A DNA stretch of 64,000 bases, from positions 54,030,421 to 54,094,420 of the forward strand of contig CM060978.1 of the NCBI GenBank assembly GCA_030765065.1, read 5' to 3'. The notes below the pieces were generated by a model. The model did no database searches, was not told the DNA's origin, and worked only from the letters and a program-made list of their open reading frames with translations. The stretch comes from Deroplatys truncata (Eukaryota > Arthropoda > Insecta > Mantodea > Mantidae). The translations under genes and the position numbers were made by a program. This document shows positions 43,889 to 54,486 of this stretch, in pieces. Numbering within the stretch: position 1 is the first letter of the stretch; each line of letters opens with the position of its first letter.

Positions 43889-44700
43889 ATGTGTTACACT
43901 CACACGAGTTTCTCTACTCTTGTACAAACTATTCTTACAAACGCTTACTCACCATATGCTTCATGTTAATAGAGATATCGAGATGTTAATCTTATTGCTA
44001 ATTTTCTTGTAGATGCAAGGGGAATTGGTAGCCTTTAAGCTATAGTCAAATATTTTATGAGCTGGTTGCTATGTGTAGTATTGCATTCTCTTTGCATTAC
44101 CAGTACAAAAAATTAAAATCCATAAAGTATTTTGAAAATCTAAGAGAATAACAAGCAATATCTCTAAAATGGTTCACTCAACAAAAAAAAATGTATATGA
44201 CATAAACTGTGTATTTTAACGCAATCTACATTTTTTGTGTAGTAAACGTTTGTTTATCTCTTATGGTTTACCAGTTATGCAAAAGTCGTTCACAGTGAAG
44301 AATACTTTTGGAGACATTCCCAGAAAATTCGAGATATACACTTCATTTGTCATGAAAATATCTTAAACATATGATATTTTAATCAGAATCGGTAGAACCA
44401 TTTTTGAGAACATTAAAATTTTAGAAAAATGTTCCATGTAAAGGGTAATCTGGGTTGGGGATTTTCTTGAAAACCTTCGTGTCGCATCTCTGGAAGATAC
44501 TGAACCTAAATACCAAGTTTGGTGTTTATCCGACTGTTCGTTTCTGAGTTATACTGTTCAACACACACGGACATGTTTCCAAAAATGCTTTTTTTTTGGA
44601 TTCAGGAAGTCTCAAAACATATATTTCCGGTGAAATCTCGGTATCGAAATTTTGGGTGGAATACAATACTTCCCCTACTTACTATACGTAGTAGAGAAAG
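43889..44700 (-). mobile_element. H-A copy, near full length
   Basis: T end slightly mutated (atatgtgttacactcacacg), complete interior, intact H end. AC tract reduced to caacacacacgg. Confidence 0.9.
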
Positions 44701-44704
44701 AAAA

Positions 44705-45457
44705 AAGAATCTGTGATACATATACATGACATAAAATTAAAGATAAACTTTTGCAGAAACAGTTACATTAGACACTTCGTTATAGATACAAAGAGAACAG
44801 CGATAGTCAAATGTTTAAGAACTGGACGCCATATGCTGGCCTTAAAATTCCATACTGTTTGCATGCAATCGCCAGAAACAACTGAATGTTGACATGACCA
44901 AGAAATGCATAATTCGAAACATTAATAAGGATATCTGAGAAAAGGCTTATGCCACAGAAAAACTTGTTCGAAATAAATTATGTGTCTTAAAGACATCTAC
45001 ATTTCTTCTTTAATGAATTTCTGTCTATTGCTTAATCTTTACAAGTTATACAGGATTATACAAAATTCCTTCCAAACGAACAGGACTTAATAGGCTATTT
45101 CCAGAAAATTCAACATCTACAGTTTATTTATGATATAAATATTTTCATAGATAGTTTTTTAATCAAAATCGTTAGTAATTTTTTGGAAAATTTGAAAAAT
45201 ATTCCATGTAAAGGGTATTTTGTGTGGGAACTTTCTTGAAAATCTTCGTGTCGTATCTTTGAAAGATACTGAATCTAAGTAGCAAGATAAGTATTTTTCC
45301 GACTTTCGTTTTCCAGTTGTATGCTCACACACACATTTTTCTAAAAACCCTTTATCTGGATTCAGGGGGCCTCAAAACATTTCCGATGAAATATCGACAA
45401 AGAATTTTTGGGTGGAATGCATTACCTTCTCTACCATGTACTAGGCAGAGAAAGTAA
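44705..45457 (-). mobile_element. H-B copy
   Basis: T end damaged (tctgtgatacatatacatgac), H-B interior in order, H end 'taccatgtactaggcagagaaagt' retains the terminal repeat. Confidence 0.85.
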
Positions 45458-45470
45458 AAAGAAAAAGGGC

Positions 45471-45598
45471 ATTTTGTGTGTGTGTGAAAGACATAATAAA
45501 TTATAAACGAAAAGTTGGGTAAATACTAAACTTTGTATTTATGTTCACCATCTTACAAGAGTACAACATGAAGATTTTTAAGAAAATTCTCCCACCTC
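45471..45598 (+). mobile_element. H-B copy, first part
   Basis: GT tract, 'aaactttgtatttatgttcacc', 'aagaaaattctcccacc', then an abrupt switch to GC-rich sequence; resumes at 45986. Confidence 0.7.
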
Positions 45599-45985
45599 AC
45601 TTAGGGGGGCTCCTACCCCCTTTAGCTGCCGTGGTGCGAGCGCTGCGTAACCCTAGCACTGGTGGTATTTCTGACGTTACTAGAAGTGCGTCGGGCCGAA
45701 CATTTGAGCCCCTCCCAGTAGGAGAGCTGTTCGGATTGGGTTGGTCTCGGCGGGATAGTGGTTCCCAAAACGCATGGGTGATTGGGTAAATGTGAGCGGT
45801 GATATCCAAGCAGGGTTGTGAGACACGTCAATGTCCTCCTGTACGAGCCTGGAGCACTGGGAGACGGCGTGTTAGATCATTGTCGGCCACACCGAGGTTC
45901 ACTGGTAGTCTTCCCTATGGGGATGACACGTGTAAGCTGTGTACACACTTCCGTCCCTGCGAAAGCGGGAGACCCTTTTAGGAAA
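45599..45985. other. GC-rich 387-bp insert of unknown family
   Basis: Sharp composition change inside H-B. It begins with a small palindrome (ggggggctcctaccccc) and contains 'gagcccctcccagtaggag' and, at about 45880-45900, 'cacaccgaggttcactgg', weakly B-box-like. Frames on both strands are open by chance (GC-rich) and lack motifs. No clear target duplication or A tail. Confidence 0.45.
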
Positions 45986-46362
45986 CCAAGTATAGGCTTT
46001 ATTTTTTATTTTCTTACAAAAGACTTATTGATTTTGTTTAAAATACTAATAATATATTTAAGATATTTACATGCCAAAAGGTATATCTTGAATTTTATTG
46101 TAAGAGCCCATAAACTCCACTTCCTGAATGAATTTTATATAAGTGGTAAAGGATAAGAGAGAAAAAATTTATCTCTCTTTAAAACCAAATTTATTTCAAA
46201 TAACTTTTATTGTAGCATCAGCCTTCCGAGATATCTGTGGTTGTTTTGTTTTGAATATTTCAATACTTTTATCATTTTTTAAAAGTAGCGCCTCAATTCA
46301 GTTGTTGGAAACTGTTGTTGTTTCATGTCATAGAAAGAGTATGGATTTCAAAGCCAGCATAT
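45986..46362 (+). mobile_element. H-B copy, second part
   Basis: 'gattttgtttaaaatactaat', 'catgccaaaaggtatatcttg', 'ataagtggtaaaggataagagag' and 'gtatggatttcaaagccagcat' in H-B plus order; T end replaced by a MITE fragment. Confidence 0.7.
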
Positions 46363-46470
46363 AGGGTGGACCATTTAAGCTGAGATAGTACAATATCTCC
46401 AAAAACTAAGCGTAGTAGAAAGAAATTCTTTAATACAAGTTGTTGATATTAGGGGATAGTCTAGGAATAT
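46363..46470 (+). mobile_element. Fragment of the 25889-type MITE
   Basis: Starts 'tagggtggaccatttaagct' and continues 'gagatagtacaatatctcc', 'aaactaagcg', 'gtagaaagaaat' as in the full copy; the right end is missing. Confidence 0.75.
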
Positions 46471-46496
46471 CATGCTAGTTTCCAGTTCCCAAGGAC

Positions 46497-46712
46497 GCAG
46501 ATTCAAACTTGGCGGAGTTTCGGGCGCAAAAACCCTTAGCATGGCTAACTTGGAATGGAAGTAAAGCCGATGGTCCCGTATCGTAGATTTATGGCACGTA
46601 AAAGAACCTCAAGCTTGATAGAGGCCTCTGAGCAAAATTTGTGGACTTTCACGCCCAATATAGAATGGGAATAGTAGTTAAAGAGCGTCCATAAATAAAG
46701 CTCAGTTTAGTC
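46497..46712 (+). mobile_element. SINE-2 copy, 5'-truncated
   Basis: Begins in the B box (cagattcaaacttgg), then 'ggaagtaaagccgatggtccc', 'aagaacctcaagcttgatagaggcc' and 'gcgtccataaataaa', colinear with 21925-22206 but with several substitutions. Confidence 0.85.
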
Positions 46713-46744
46713 TAATTTTTCCACCTTCAAATAACTAACTTTTG

Positions 46745-47040
46745 TCTCCACTCAGCCGGTATTAAGTATGTGACTGACCTGAAAAACAATACAGGGACAA
46801 GTAACCAATGATCAATGTTTCTCACGTCGGAATTCTGGGAAATGAATCAGCTGACCAGGTGGCCAAAGAAGCCAACAAACATTCCCTTCAGGACATCAAG
46901 ATCCCACACACGGACATCACCAAAAAGACTTGCATTAATCAATGGAGACAAACATGGAAAGCCAAATCTAGAAGCAAGTTACACGACTATATTTCCGAGT
47001 ACAAACTTCAACACTATCATCTCAAGTTGTATTAACTTGC
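46745..47040 (+). pseudogene. LINE RNase H fragment
   Basis: The frame reads INVSHVGILGNESADQVAKE (RNase H 'HxGIxGNExAD' signature), then TDITKKTCINQWRQTWKAKS and SKLHDYISEYK. The sequence before it suggests loss of frame at the catalytic region. Different enough from the 34769/37298 copies to be another LINE family. Cut at its 3' side by the 47046 element. Confidence 0.75.
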
Positions 47041-47477
47041 TACTAGGGTGGAATTCTTAAACGTTCCTAAAATACGCTCTTAAGGCTTCCTTCGTTAAGG
47101 ACGTAATAAGGAATGTACCTCCCTTAAATGTGAAATCCTATTCTTGAAGTTTCCTTACGGTTACCTTAACGAAGGAAAGAACCAAAGGTCTCCTTCTACT
47201 GCCGGAAATAGTCGGCATCCAAATAAAGATAAATATTCCCAAGTGTTAATCGTAAAATTAATACAATGCATAAATAATTACTTTGGTATAATAAATACAT
47301 TCATAGTTTGATGCCATTATGCATTCTAATTAAAATTTGTTTCTAATAGCACACTGCATTTGGGTAGAAGAGGAATGGAAGTTTAAAGGAAAATTAGTTT
47401 ATGTTGGCAACGAAAGCAACGTGCTAGCAAGGTCCCGCGCTTCTCGCGTATCTATAATCAGGGTGTTCTTGTAATTG

Positions 47478-47856
47478 TGTTTGAAACGGAAAAGAAGCGA
47501 ACTTTCTATTGCATCTTATAAACAAATACAAGAGTGCAGTGGAGAATAAAGAAACAGATGGTGCAACCCTTCAAGAAAAACGCAAAGCTTGGACCGAGAA
47601 ACAAGAACGGTTCAATTACGAATCGGACAATTTGGAGGTTAGTTACCCATTCCTGCTTATTAATACCACATTAAACAGTTATTGGTTTATTTAGTTTGGT
47701 TTTTTTTCGTTAATGTGATGAGTCAGTTATTACCTTCTGTTGTAGGGAACCGTTACCCAACTTCAAAAATGTTGGGACAACATTAAAACCAAAAGAAAGC
47801 GACAGTTGGCCGCTGCCAAACGGGCCAGATTGGCAACAGGAGGTGGTCCGATATAA
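47478..47856 (+). pseudogene. Myb/SANT-like DNA-binding protein, two exons, damaged start
   Basis: Exon 1 reads FLLHLINKYKSAVENKETDG then LQEKRKAWTEKQERFNYES and ends at 47637. Exon 2 (47746-47856) reads GTVTQLQKCWDNIKTKRKRQ then AAAKRARLATGGGPI and a stop. The Trp in KAW, the VTQLQKCWDNIK helix and the terminal TGGGP are hallmarks of the Myb/SANT-like domain of MSANTD3/zeste-type and Harbinger Myb-like proteins. Joined, the exons give about 100 residues covering the domain. There is no ATG in frame: the upstream KRKR-encoding bases are in another frame, suggesting one frameshift. The stop right after GGGPI truncates the usual C-terminus; readable sequence continues after it (NEKEVNGMYSSRDG). 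Predicted nuclear DNA-binding, by family. Confidence 0.7.
47638..47745 (+). other. Intron of the Myb/SANT-like gene
   Basis: 108 bp, GAG|GTTAGT donor and a pyrimidine-rich TTCTGTTGTAG|G acceptor, phase 0. Removing it restores the expected family order ...NLE-GTVTQLQKCW... It is AT-rich, like invertebrate short introns. Confidence 0.7.
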
Positions 47857-48079
47857 ACATCAAAAGATGATAACAAACCAGCGGATGCTGTCATTCTACA
47901 TGCAACAAATGAAAAAGAAGTAAACGGGATGTATAGCTCAAGAGATGGCATGATAACTTGCATTGCAGTTGTACACTGTTTTAAAATATGGAAGTGCAAG
48001 CATAAAGTTTGAAATAAAATTCTATGCTAACAACAGTGTAAAATTGGTCCTTAAACTAAAATATTTTCAAATTAAAAGA

Positions 48080-48919
48080 TCTGAAGTGTTACACTCATAT
48101 GACTTTCTCTACTCTTGTACAAACTATTTATACAAACGCTTATTCTCCATCTATTTCATGTTAATCGAGATATTGAGATGTTAATCTTATTGCTAATTTT
48201 CTGTAGATGCAAGCGGAATTTGTAGGCTTTAAGCTATGGTCAAATATATTAAGAGCTGGTTAGCTGGTTGCTATGTAGAGTATTCCATTCTCCTTGCATT
48301 ATCAGGACAAAACTAATGAATAACGAATTTGAGAAAAAGTATAAGTATTGCAAAATTTAAGGGAATAACAAGCAATATCTCGAAAATGGTTCACTCAACA
48401 AAAAAAATGTATATGACATAAGTTGTGTATTTTAACGCGATCTACATTTTTGTGTAGTAAAATTTTGTTTGTCTCGTATGGTTTACTAGTTATGCAAAAG
48501 CCGTTCACAATGAAGAATACTTTTGAAGACTTTCCCAGAAAATTCGAGATATACATATCATTTGCCATAAAAATATCTTAAACATATGATATTTTAATCA
48601 AAATCGTTAGAGCCGTTTTTGAGAAAATTTTCGAAAAATTTTCCATGTAAAGAGTAATCTGGGGTGGGGGAATTTTCTTGAAAACCTTCGTGTCGCATCT
48701 CTGGAAGATACTGAACCTAAATACCAAGTTTGGTGTTTATCCGACTGTTCGTTTCTGAGTTATGCTGTTCACAGACGCACACACACACGGACATGTTTCC
48801 AAAAATGCTTTTTTTGGATTCAGGGGGTCTCAAAACATGTATTTCCGGAGAAATCTCGGTATCGAATTTTTGGGTGGAATACAATACTTCCCCTGCTTAC
48901 TATACGTAGTAGAGAAAGT
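48080..48919 (-). mobile_element. H-A copy, full length
   Basis: T end tctgaagtgttacactcata, H end intact. Inserted in the 47046 element, therefore younger than it. Confidence 0.92.
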
Positions 48920-49764
48920 AAAAATTATAAATTCTTATCTTTAAATAATCCGACATGAGTTTCTCTGTTCATAAAGGGATTTAATATGGAGGCACCTTAT
49001 TCTTATGCCCACATTTATCTTAAATTGCACCTTTCCCCAACTTCTATTCTAGGCGCATTTCTTTCTGTAATCCATTAAGATGCATCGATGAAATTGTTAG
49101 TCTAGAAGCTCTGTTCCACCCAAAATTAATTTAACTAATTGCTAATTATAATTTATCAAAAATTACCTACATGTAAAAATTAGAATGATTCCTACGCTAA
49201 AAATGAAAAATGATTTTCTTTGTTTCTGATTATAACAAAAACATTTAGCTGGAATGTTTCAAGGAAGCCGTCACAGTTTTCAAGACGTTCACCCAAAAAC
49301 AAGATAGTTTATGAGAAATGTGAAACTGAAGATTCTTCCAAAAGTGAGTACTTTAAAACAAAAAAATAATAATAATAAAAATAATCGTGGAACATTCTCA
49401 TGTAAGTCGTCGTCTATTACATAATTCATAAACTCAATAAAATCAACTGCAAACAAAGCCATTACGCTACCTCTTATGCAGTAGTATAACCTCTAAAGAC
49501 CATGAAGGAGAAACAAAGGTAGTTCTTTAGCTTCCTTCAGTCTTTAAGGAAAGGAACGTTCCTTTCCTTCTTCTATACAGTAAAGGAAGCTTTATGAATA
49601 GCAAAACTAGCCATGTAAGGAAGGTTTAAGGCTATCTTACAACTCTAAAGAGTCTTCCTTTCTTAAATACAAGGGCGATTTCAGAATTCGAAAAGCTATG
49701 TAAGGAGGATTGAAGATGAATTTCAAGTGAAGAAGCTTCAAAGGAGTGTTTGAGAACTCCACCC
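48920..49764. other. Right half of the 47046 element, non-coding
   Basis: AT-rich, with no nuclease motif found. 49480-49740 is a cluster of short 'ctttcctt/aaggaa' inverted repeats (for example aaggaaaggaacgttccttt at 49548), comparable with 47080-47190 at the left end and likely subterminal transposase-binding sequence by position. Confidence 0.45.
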
Positions 49765-49766
49765 TA

Positions 49767-49897
49767 AAACTATATGCTACTCTAACTTTTCGGTGGCATG
49801 GTGGGCATTTCTCCAAATCAATCTCTTTTCTCAAAACTTTCGAATTCACCACACCTGTCCTAGCCCATGCAAGTCCTGCTCTCACTGTTTTATCACA
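49767..49897 (-). pseudogene. LINE ORF2 C-terminus, beyond the Tc1 insertion
   Basis: Minus frame RAGLAWARTGVVNSKVLRKE, then CPPCHRKVRVAY: the Cys-containing tail of the same LINE whose RT lies at 51138-52345. The two parts are separated only by the Tc1 element and its TA. Confidence 0.6.
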
Positions 49898-49899
49898 TA

Positions 49900-51135
49900 C
49901 ACTATGTGATCAAAGGTATCCGGACACACCCACAAACATACGTTTTTCATCTTAGGTGCTTTGTGCTGCCACCCTACTGCATTGTACTCATTATCCGCGA
50001 CCTCAGTAGTCATTAGACATCGTGAAACAGCAGAATGGGACGCTCCGTGGAACTCGAACGTGGTCAGGTGATTGGGTGTCACTTGTATCAGAAGTCTGTA
50101 CGCGAGATTTCCACACTCCTAAACATCCCTAGGTCCACTGTTTCTGATGTGATAGTTAAGTGGAAACGTGAAGGGACATGTACAGCACAAAAGCGTACAG
50201 GCCGACCTCGTCTGTTGACTGACAGAGACCGCCGACATTTGAAGAGGGTCGTAAAGAGTAATAGGCAGACATCTATCCAGACCATCACACAAGAATTCCA
50301 AAGTTCATCACGATCCACTCCAAGTACTATGACAGGCGTGAGGTGAGAAACCTTGGATTCCATGGTCGAGCGACTGCTCATAAGCCACACATCACGCATG
50401 AAAATGCCAAACAACGCCTCGCTTGGTGTAAGGAGCGTCAACATTACACGATTGAACAGTGGCAAAACGTTGTGTGGAGTGACGAATCACGGTACATAAT
50501 GTGGCGATCCGATGGCAGGGTGTGGGTATGGTGAATGCCCGGTGAACGTCATCTGCCAGCGTGTGTAGTGCCAACAGTTAAATTCGGAGGTGGTGGTGTT
50601 ATGGTGTGATCGTGTTTTTCCTGGAGGTGGCTTGCAGCCCTTGTTGTTTTGGGTGGCACGATCACAGCGCAGACCTACATTGATATTTTAAGCACCTTCT
50701 TGCTTCCCACTGTTGAAAAACAATTCGGGGATGACGATTGCATCTTTCAACACGATCGAGCACCTGTTCATACTGCACGGGCTGTGGCGGAGTGGTTACA
50801 CGACAATAACATCCCTGTAATAGACTGGTCTGCACAGAGTCCTGACTTGAATCCTATAGAACACCTTTGGGATGTTTTGGAACGCCGACCTCATGCCAGG
50901 CCTCACCGACCGGCATCGATACCTCTCCTCAGTTCCGCATTCCGTGAAGAATGGGCTGCCATTCCCCAAGAAACCCTCCAGCACCTGATTGAAAGTATGC
51001 CTGCGAGAGTGAACGCTGTCATCAAGGCTAAGGGTGGGTCAACACCATACTGACTTCCAGCATTACCGATGGAGGGCGCCACGAACTTTTACGTCATTTT
51101 CAGCCAGGTGTCCGGATACTTTTGATCACGTAGTG
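49900..51135 (+). mobile_element. Tc1-type DNA transposon, near complete
   Basis: 1,236 bp. Terminal inverted repeats of about 29 bp with two mismatches (CACTATGTGATCAAAGGTAT / CACTACGTGATCAAAAGTAT), TA duplications at 49898-49899 and 51136-51137. Encodes a decayed transposase on the plus strand. Sits in a minus-strand LINE. Confidence 0.95.
50035..51053 (+). pseudogene. Tc1 transposase (DD34E), inactivated
   Basis: The protein would bind the terminal repeats and cut and paste the element. Residues 1-100 from ATG 50035 include a helix-turn-helix (VREISTLLNIPRSTVSDVI, about 22-40) and GRPR at 56-59. The frame shifts near 50310-50335; the second frame carries WSDES (first catalytic Asp), then stops at 50532-50534 (expected Arg) and 50607-50609 (expected Trp). 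The last part has FQHDRAPVH (second Asp), SPDLNPIEHLW (Glu) and ends KAKGGSTPY. The second Asp to Glu spacing is exactly 34. One frameshift plus two nonsense changes; overall length is normal for the family. Confidence 0.95.
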
Positions 51136-51137
51136 TA

Positions 51138-52345
51138 TATCAACATACTGTTCCCTACTCCATCCTACTTTCATATCTCTGTATAATCTCAGTGAGCTCT
51201 TAAAAGTAAAACTCGCTAATAAATCTTTTTTTTCCATATTCTTTATTCTTGTCCTAATTTCATTGCAGAAACCTATTTGTAATAATTCTTTAGCTCTCCA
51301 AATCTTCCCAATACCTATCTTCATCAAGATTCCCTTTATCTTAACTAGCCAAGACTCTTTATGATTAAGTCTTTCCTGCACTGTCAAACATTGATGTAAA
51401 ATACTCTGATCAACATTTCTAGTTCTAATCCAATATTTTAACTCTCTTTCCACAATTTTCCTTTAATTCCCATTCTTCCTAATTCGGCTTGAGCTACTCC
51501 GTTGGGTGATCATCTTGGTAAGCCCAATATTTGTTTACAAAAGCTTTTATGGATCATGTCTATATTTACCCACCCTTCTTCCAGGCCCCAAATCTCTGCT
51601 CTATATAACATTTTCGCGTCTACTACACTAGTATAAATTCTCTCAATCATTTTAATTGCATTTCTGGTAATTTATTATACAAGTTTTCATGGATTTTATT
51701 GTCATTTTTCCTTCAGCTAATACTATTCTCTTTTGTTCGCTCCATCCCCCATTACTGCTTAGTCGTATTCCTAAATAATCAACTTTTTGGACTACTTTAA
51801 TTTCTCTTCCATGTCAATACCATTTCTCATCTTTCCGTAATGTATTGCCCTTTTTAAATACCATAATTTGTTTTTATTTACATTAATTCTTGCCACTCCA
51901 TTTTTGGACAATTTATCTATCACTTCAATTGTTCTCGCCAATCACACATTACTTATAGATCCCGAGACTAAATCATCTGCAAATCACAAACCAGGTATTT
52001 CCTTATTATTAATTATTGGCACATGTCTATTCTATACTCTAATTGGTTCCAAAATATCGTCTATGAACAGATTAAATAATACAGGACTCAATATACAACC
52101 TTGTATTAGAGGAATATTATTCGGAATGCTTCTCGTTAATTTATTATTAGTAATTTTAATACAAAACTGATTATCCGTATGGATTCTTTGAAGTACTCTT
52201 ATAAAGGTGGTACTCATCCCTTTATTGCTTAGTTTAAACCACTGTGCTTCCCTATTTATCGTGTCAAAGGCCTTTTCAAAATCTACAAATAACATGTATA
52301 ATCCGACTTTCTTGTTGGTTAAATATTTATTTACCATTGTGCTTA
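51138..52345 (-). pseudogene. Non-LTR retrotransposon ORF2, RT domain to C-terminus
   Basis: Minus frame 52337-52032 reads FVDFEKAFDTINRE (RT palm, first catalytic Asp), then GCILSPVLFNLFIDD. After an in-frame stop (52032-52034) and another just upstream of it, FADDLV at 51983-51966 supplies the catalytic Asp pair in the same frame. Downstream frames give IERIYTSVVDAKMLYRAEIW, EEGWVNIDMIHKSFCKQILG and a C-terminal frame (51453-51100) starting MERELKYWIRTRN. N-terminal endonuclease absent; cut at 52346 by H-A. Clade not assigned. Confidence 0.85.
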
Positions 52346-52352
52346 TAAAAAA

Positions 52353-53138
52353 TCTTATGTGTTACACTCACATGACTTTCTCTACTCTTGTACAAACTAT
52401 TTTTACAAACGCTTATTCTCCATCTACTTCATGTTAATCGAGATAAACATTTGCAGACTCTATCTTATTGATAATTTTCTTGTAGATGTAAGGAGAATAT
52501 ATATTTACAAGGGCAATATAGAAATACAGTAGCCTTTAAGCACATACATATCTCTTAATAGCTGGTTGCTAGGTGCAGCACTATTCTACTTTCAACAGAT
52601 TAATACTCTTTGCATATCCAAGACAAAAAAAATGAATAACGAATTTCCATTTAAGAAAATAAGTATTGAAAAATTTAAGGGAATAACAAGCAATATCTCG
52701 AAAATGGTTCATTCAACAAAAAAAATGTATATGACATAAATTGTGTATTTTAAAGCCATCTACATTTTTTGTGCAGTAAAATTTTGTCTATCTCTTATGG
52801 TTTACCTGTTATGCAAAAGTCGTTCACAATGAAGAATACTTTTGGAGACATTCCCAGGAAATTCAAGACATACATTTTATTTGTCATAAAAATATCTTAA
52901 ATATATGATATTGTAATCAAAATCGTTAGAGCCATTTTTGAGAAAATTAAAATTTTCGAAAAACCTTCCATGTAAAGGGCAATCTGGAGTGGGGGGATTT
53001 TCTTGAAAACCTTCGTGTCGCATCCTTGGAAGATACTGAACCTAAATCCCAAGCTTGGTGTCTATCCGACTGTTCGTTTCTGAGTTATGCTGTTCACAGA
53101 CAGACACCCAGACACACACACGGATATGTTTCTAAAAA
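52353..53138 (-). mobile_element. H-A copy interrupted before its H end
   Basis: T end tcttatgtgttacactcaca, full interior through the AC tract to 'gatatgtttctaaaaa', where another minus H-A starts; the last ~140 bp are not adjacent. Confidence 0.88.
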
Positions 53139-53929
53139 TCTGATGTGTTACACTCACATGACTTTCTCTACTCTTGTACAATCTATTTTTACAAACGCCT
53201 ATTCTCCATATGCTTCATATTAATCGAGATATCGAGATGTCAATCTTATTTGTAATTTTCTTGTAGATGCAAGAGGAATATGGTAGCTTTTAAGCGATAG
53301 TCAAATATTTTATCGCTGGTTGCTATGTGGCGCATTCCATTCTCTTTGCATGTCCAGGACATAAAAAAATGAATAACGAATTTGAGAAAAAGTATAAGTA
53401 TTGGAAAATTTAAGGAAATAACAAGCAATATCTCGAAAACGGTTCACTCAACAACAAAAATGTATATGACATAAGTTGTGTATTTTAACGCGATCTACAT
53501 TTTTTGTGTAGTAAAATTTTGTCTATCTCTTATGGTTTACCAGTTATGCAAAAGTCGTTCACAATGAAGAATACTTTTGGAGACATTCCCAGAAATTTCG
53601 AGATATACATTTCATTCCTCAGGACATTATCTTAAACATATGATATTTTCATCAAAATCGTTAGAGCCATTTTTGAGAAAATTAAAATTTTCGAAAAATG
53701 TTCCATGTAAAGGGTAGTCTGGGGTGGGGGGATTTTCTTGAAAATCTTCGTGTCGCATCTCTGGAAGATACTGAACGTAAATACCAAGTTTGGTGTTTAT
53801 CCGACTGTTAGTTTTTGAGTTATGCTGTTCACAGACACACACACAGACACACACACAGACACACACACGGACATGTTTCCAAAAATGCTTTTTTTGGATT
53901 CAGGAGGTCTCAAAACATGTATTTCCGGT
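53139..53929 (-). mobile_element. H-A copy, T end to near H end
   Basis: TCTGATGTG start; ends at 'atgtatttccggt', where it meets an inverted H-A. Its H end may be the fragment at 55601-55708, which repeats the last ~36 bp. Confidence 0.85.
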
Positions 53930-54486
53930 TTGAGAATCACTGAATCCAAAAAAAGCATTTTTGGAAACATGTCCGTGTGTGTGTCTGTGTGTCTGTCTGT
54001 CTGTGTGTCTGTGTGTCTGTGAACAGCATAACTCAAAAACGAACAGTCGGATAAACACCAAACTTGGTATTTAGGTTCAGTATCTTCCAGAGATGCGACA
54101 CGAAGGTTTTCAAGAAAATCCCCTCACCCCAGACTACCCTTTACATGGAAAATTTTTCGAAAATTTTAATTTTCTCAAAAACGGCTCTAACGATTTTGAT
54201 TAAACTATCATATGTTTAAGATATTGTCATGACAAATAAAATGTATATCTCGAATTTTCTGGCAATGTCTCCAAAAGTGTTCTTCATTATGAACGACTTT
54301 TTCATAACTGGTAAACCATAAGAGATAGACAACATTTTACTACACGAAAAATGTAGATCGCGTTAAAATACACAATTTATGTCATATACATTTCTTTTGT
54401 TGAGTGAACCGTTTGCGAGATATTGCTTGTTATTACCTTAAATTTTCCAATACTTATACTTTTTCTCAAATTCGTTATTCATTTTT
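53930..54486 (+). mobile_element. H-A copy, H end lost, interrupted at its T side
   Basis: Starts at 'ttgagaatcactgaatcc', GT/GTCT tract at 53975-54019, plus order to 'attcgttattcattttt'; interrupted by H-A and resumed at about 55372. Confidence 0.85.

Larger units (their letters stand above)
47046..49764 (+). mobile_element. Inverted-repeat element carrying a Myb/SANT-like gene
   Basis: Ends GGGTGGAATTCTTAAACGTT and (inverted) GGGTGGAGTTCTCAAACACT, flanked by TA (47044-47045, 49765-49766). Subterminal regions at both sides are rich in 'cttcctt'/'aaggaa' repeats. Total 2,719 bp, about 1.88 kb without the H-A copy inserted at 48080. It carries a Myb/SANT-like gene but no nuclease is recognisable. 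PIF/Harbinger transposons encode a Myb/SANT-like protein beside a DDE nuclease, so a nuclease-less relative is the likeliest reading. The TA rather than TWA flank leaves this open. Confidence 0.6.

Noticed and set aside
47763-47999. Minus-strand frame opposite exon 2 of the Myb-like gene
   Set aside because: The plus strand carries the recognisable domain and correct splice signals.
51868-52170. Plus-strand 100-codon hydrophobic frame
   Set aside because: It is the antisense shadow of the minus-strand LINE reverse transcriptase, whose catalytic motifs are clear.
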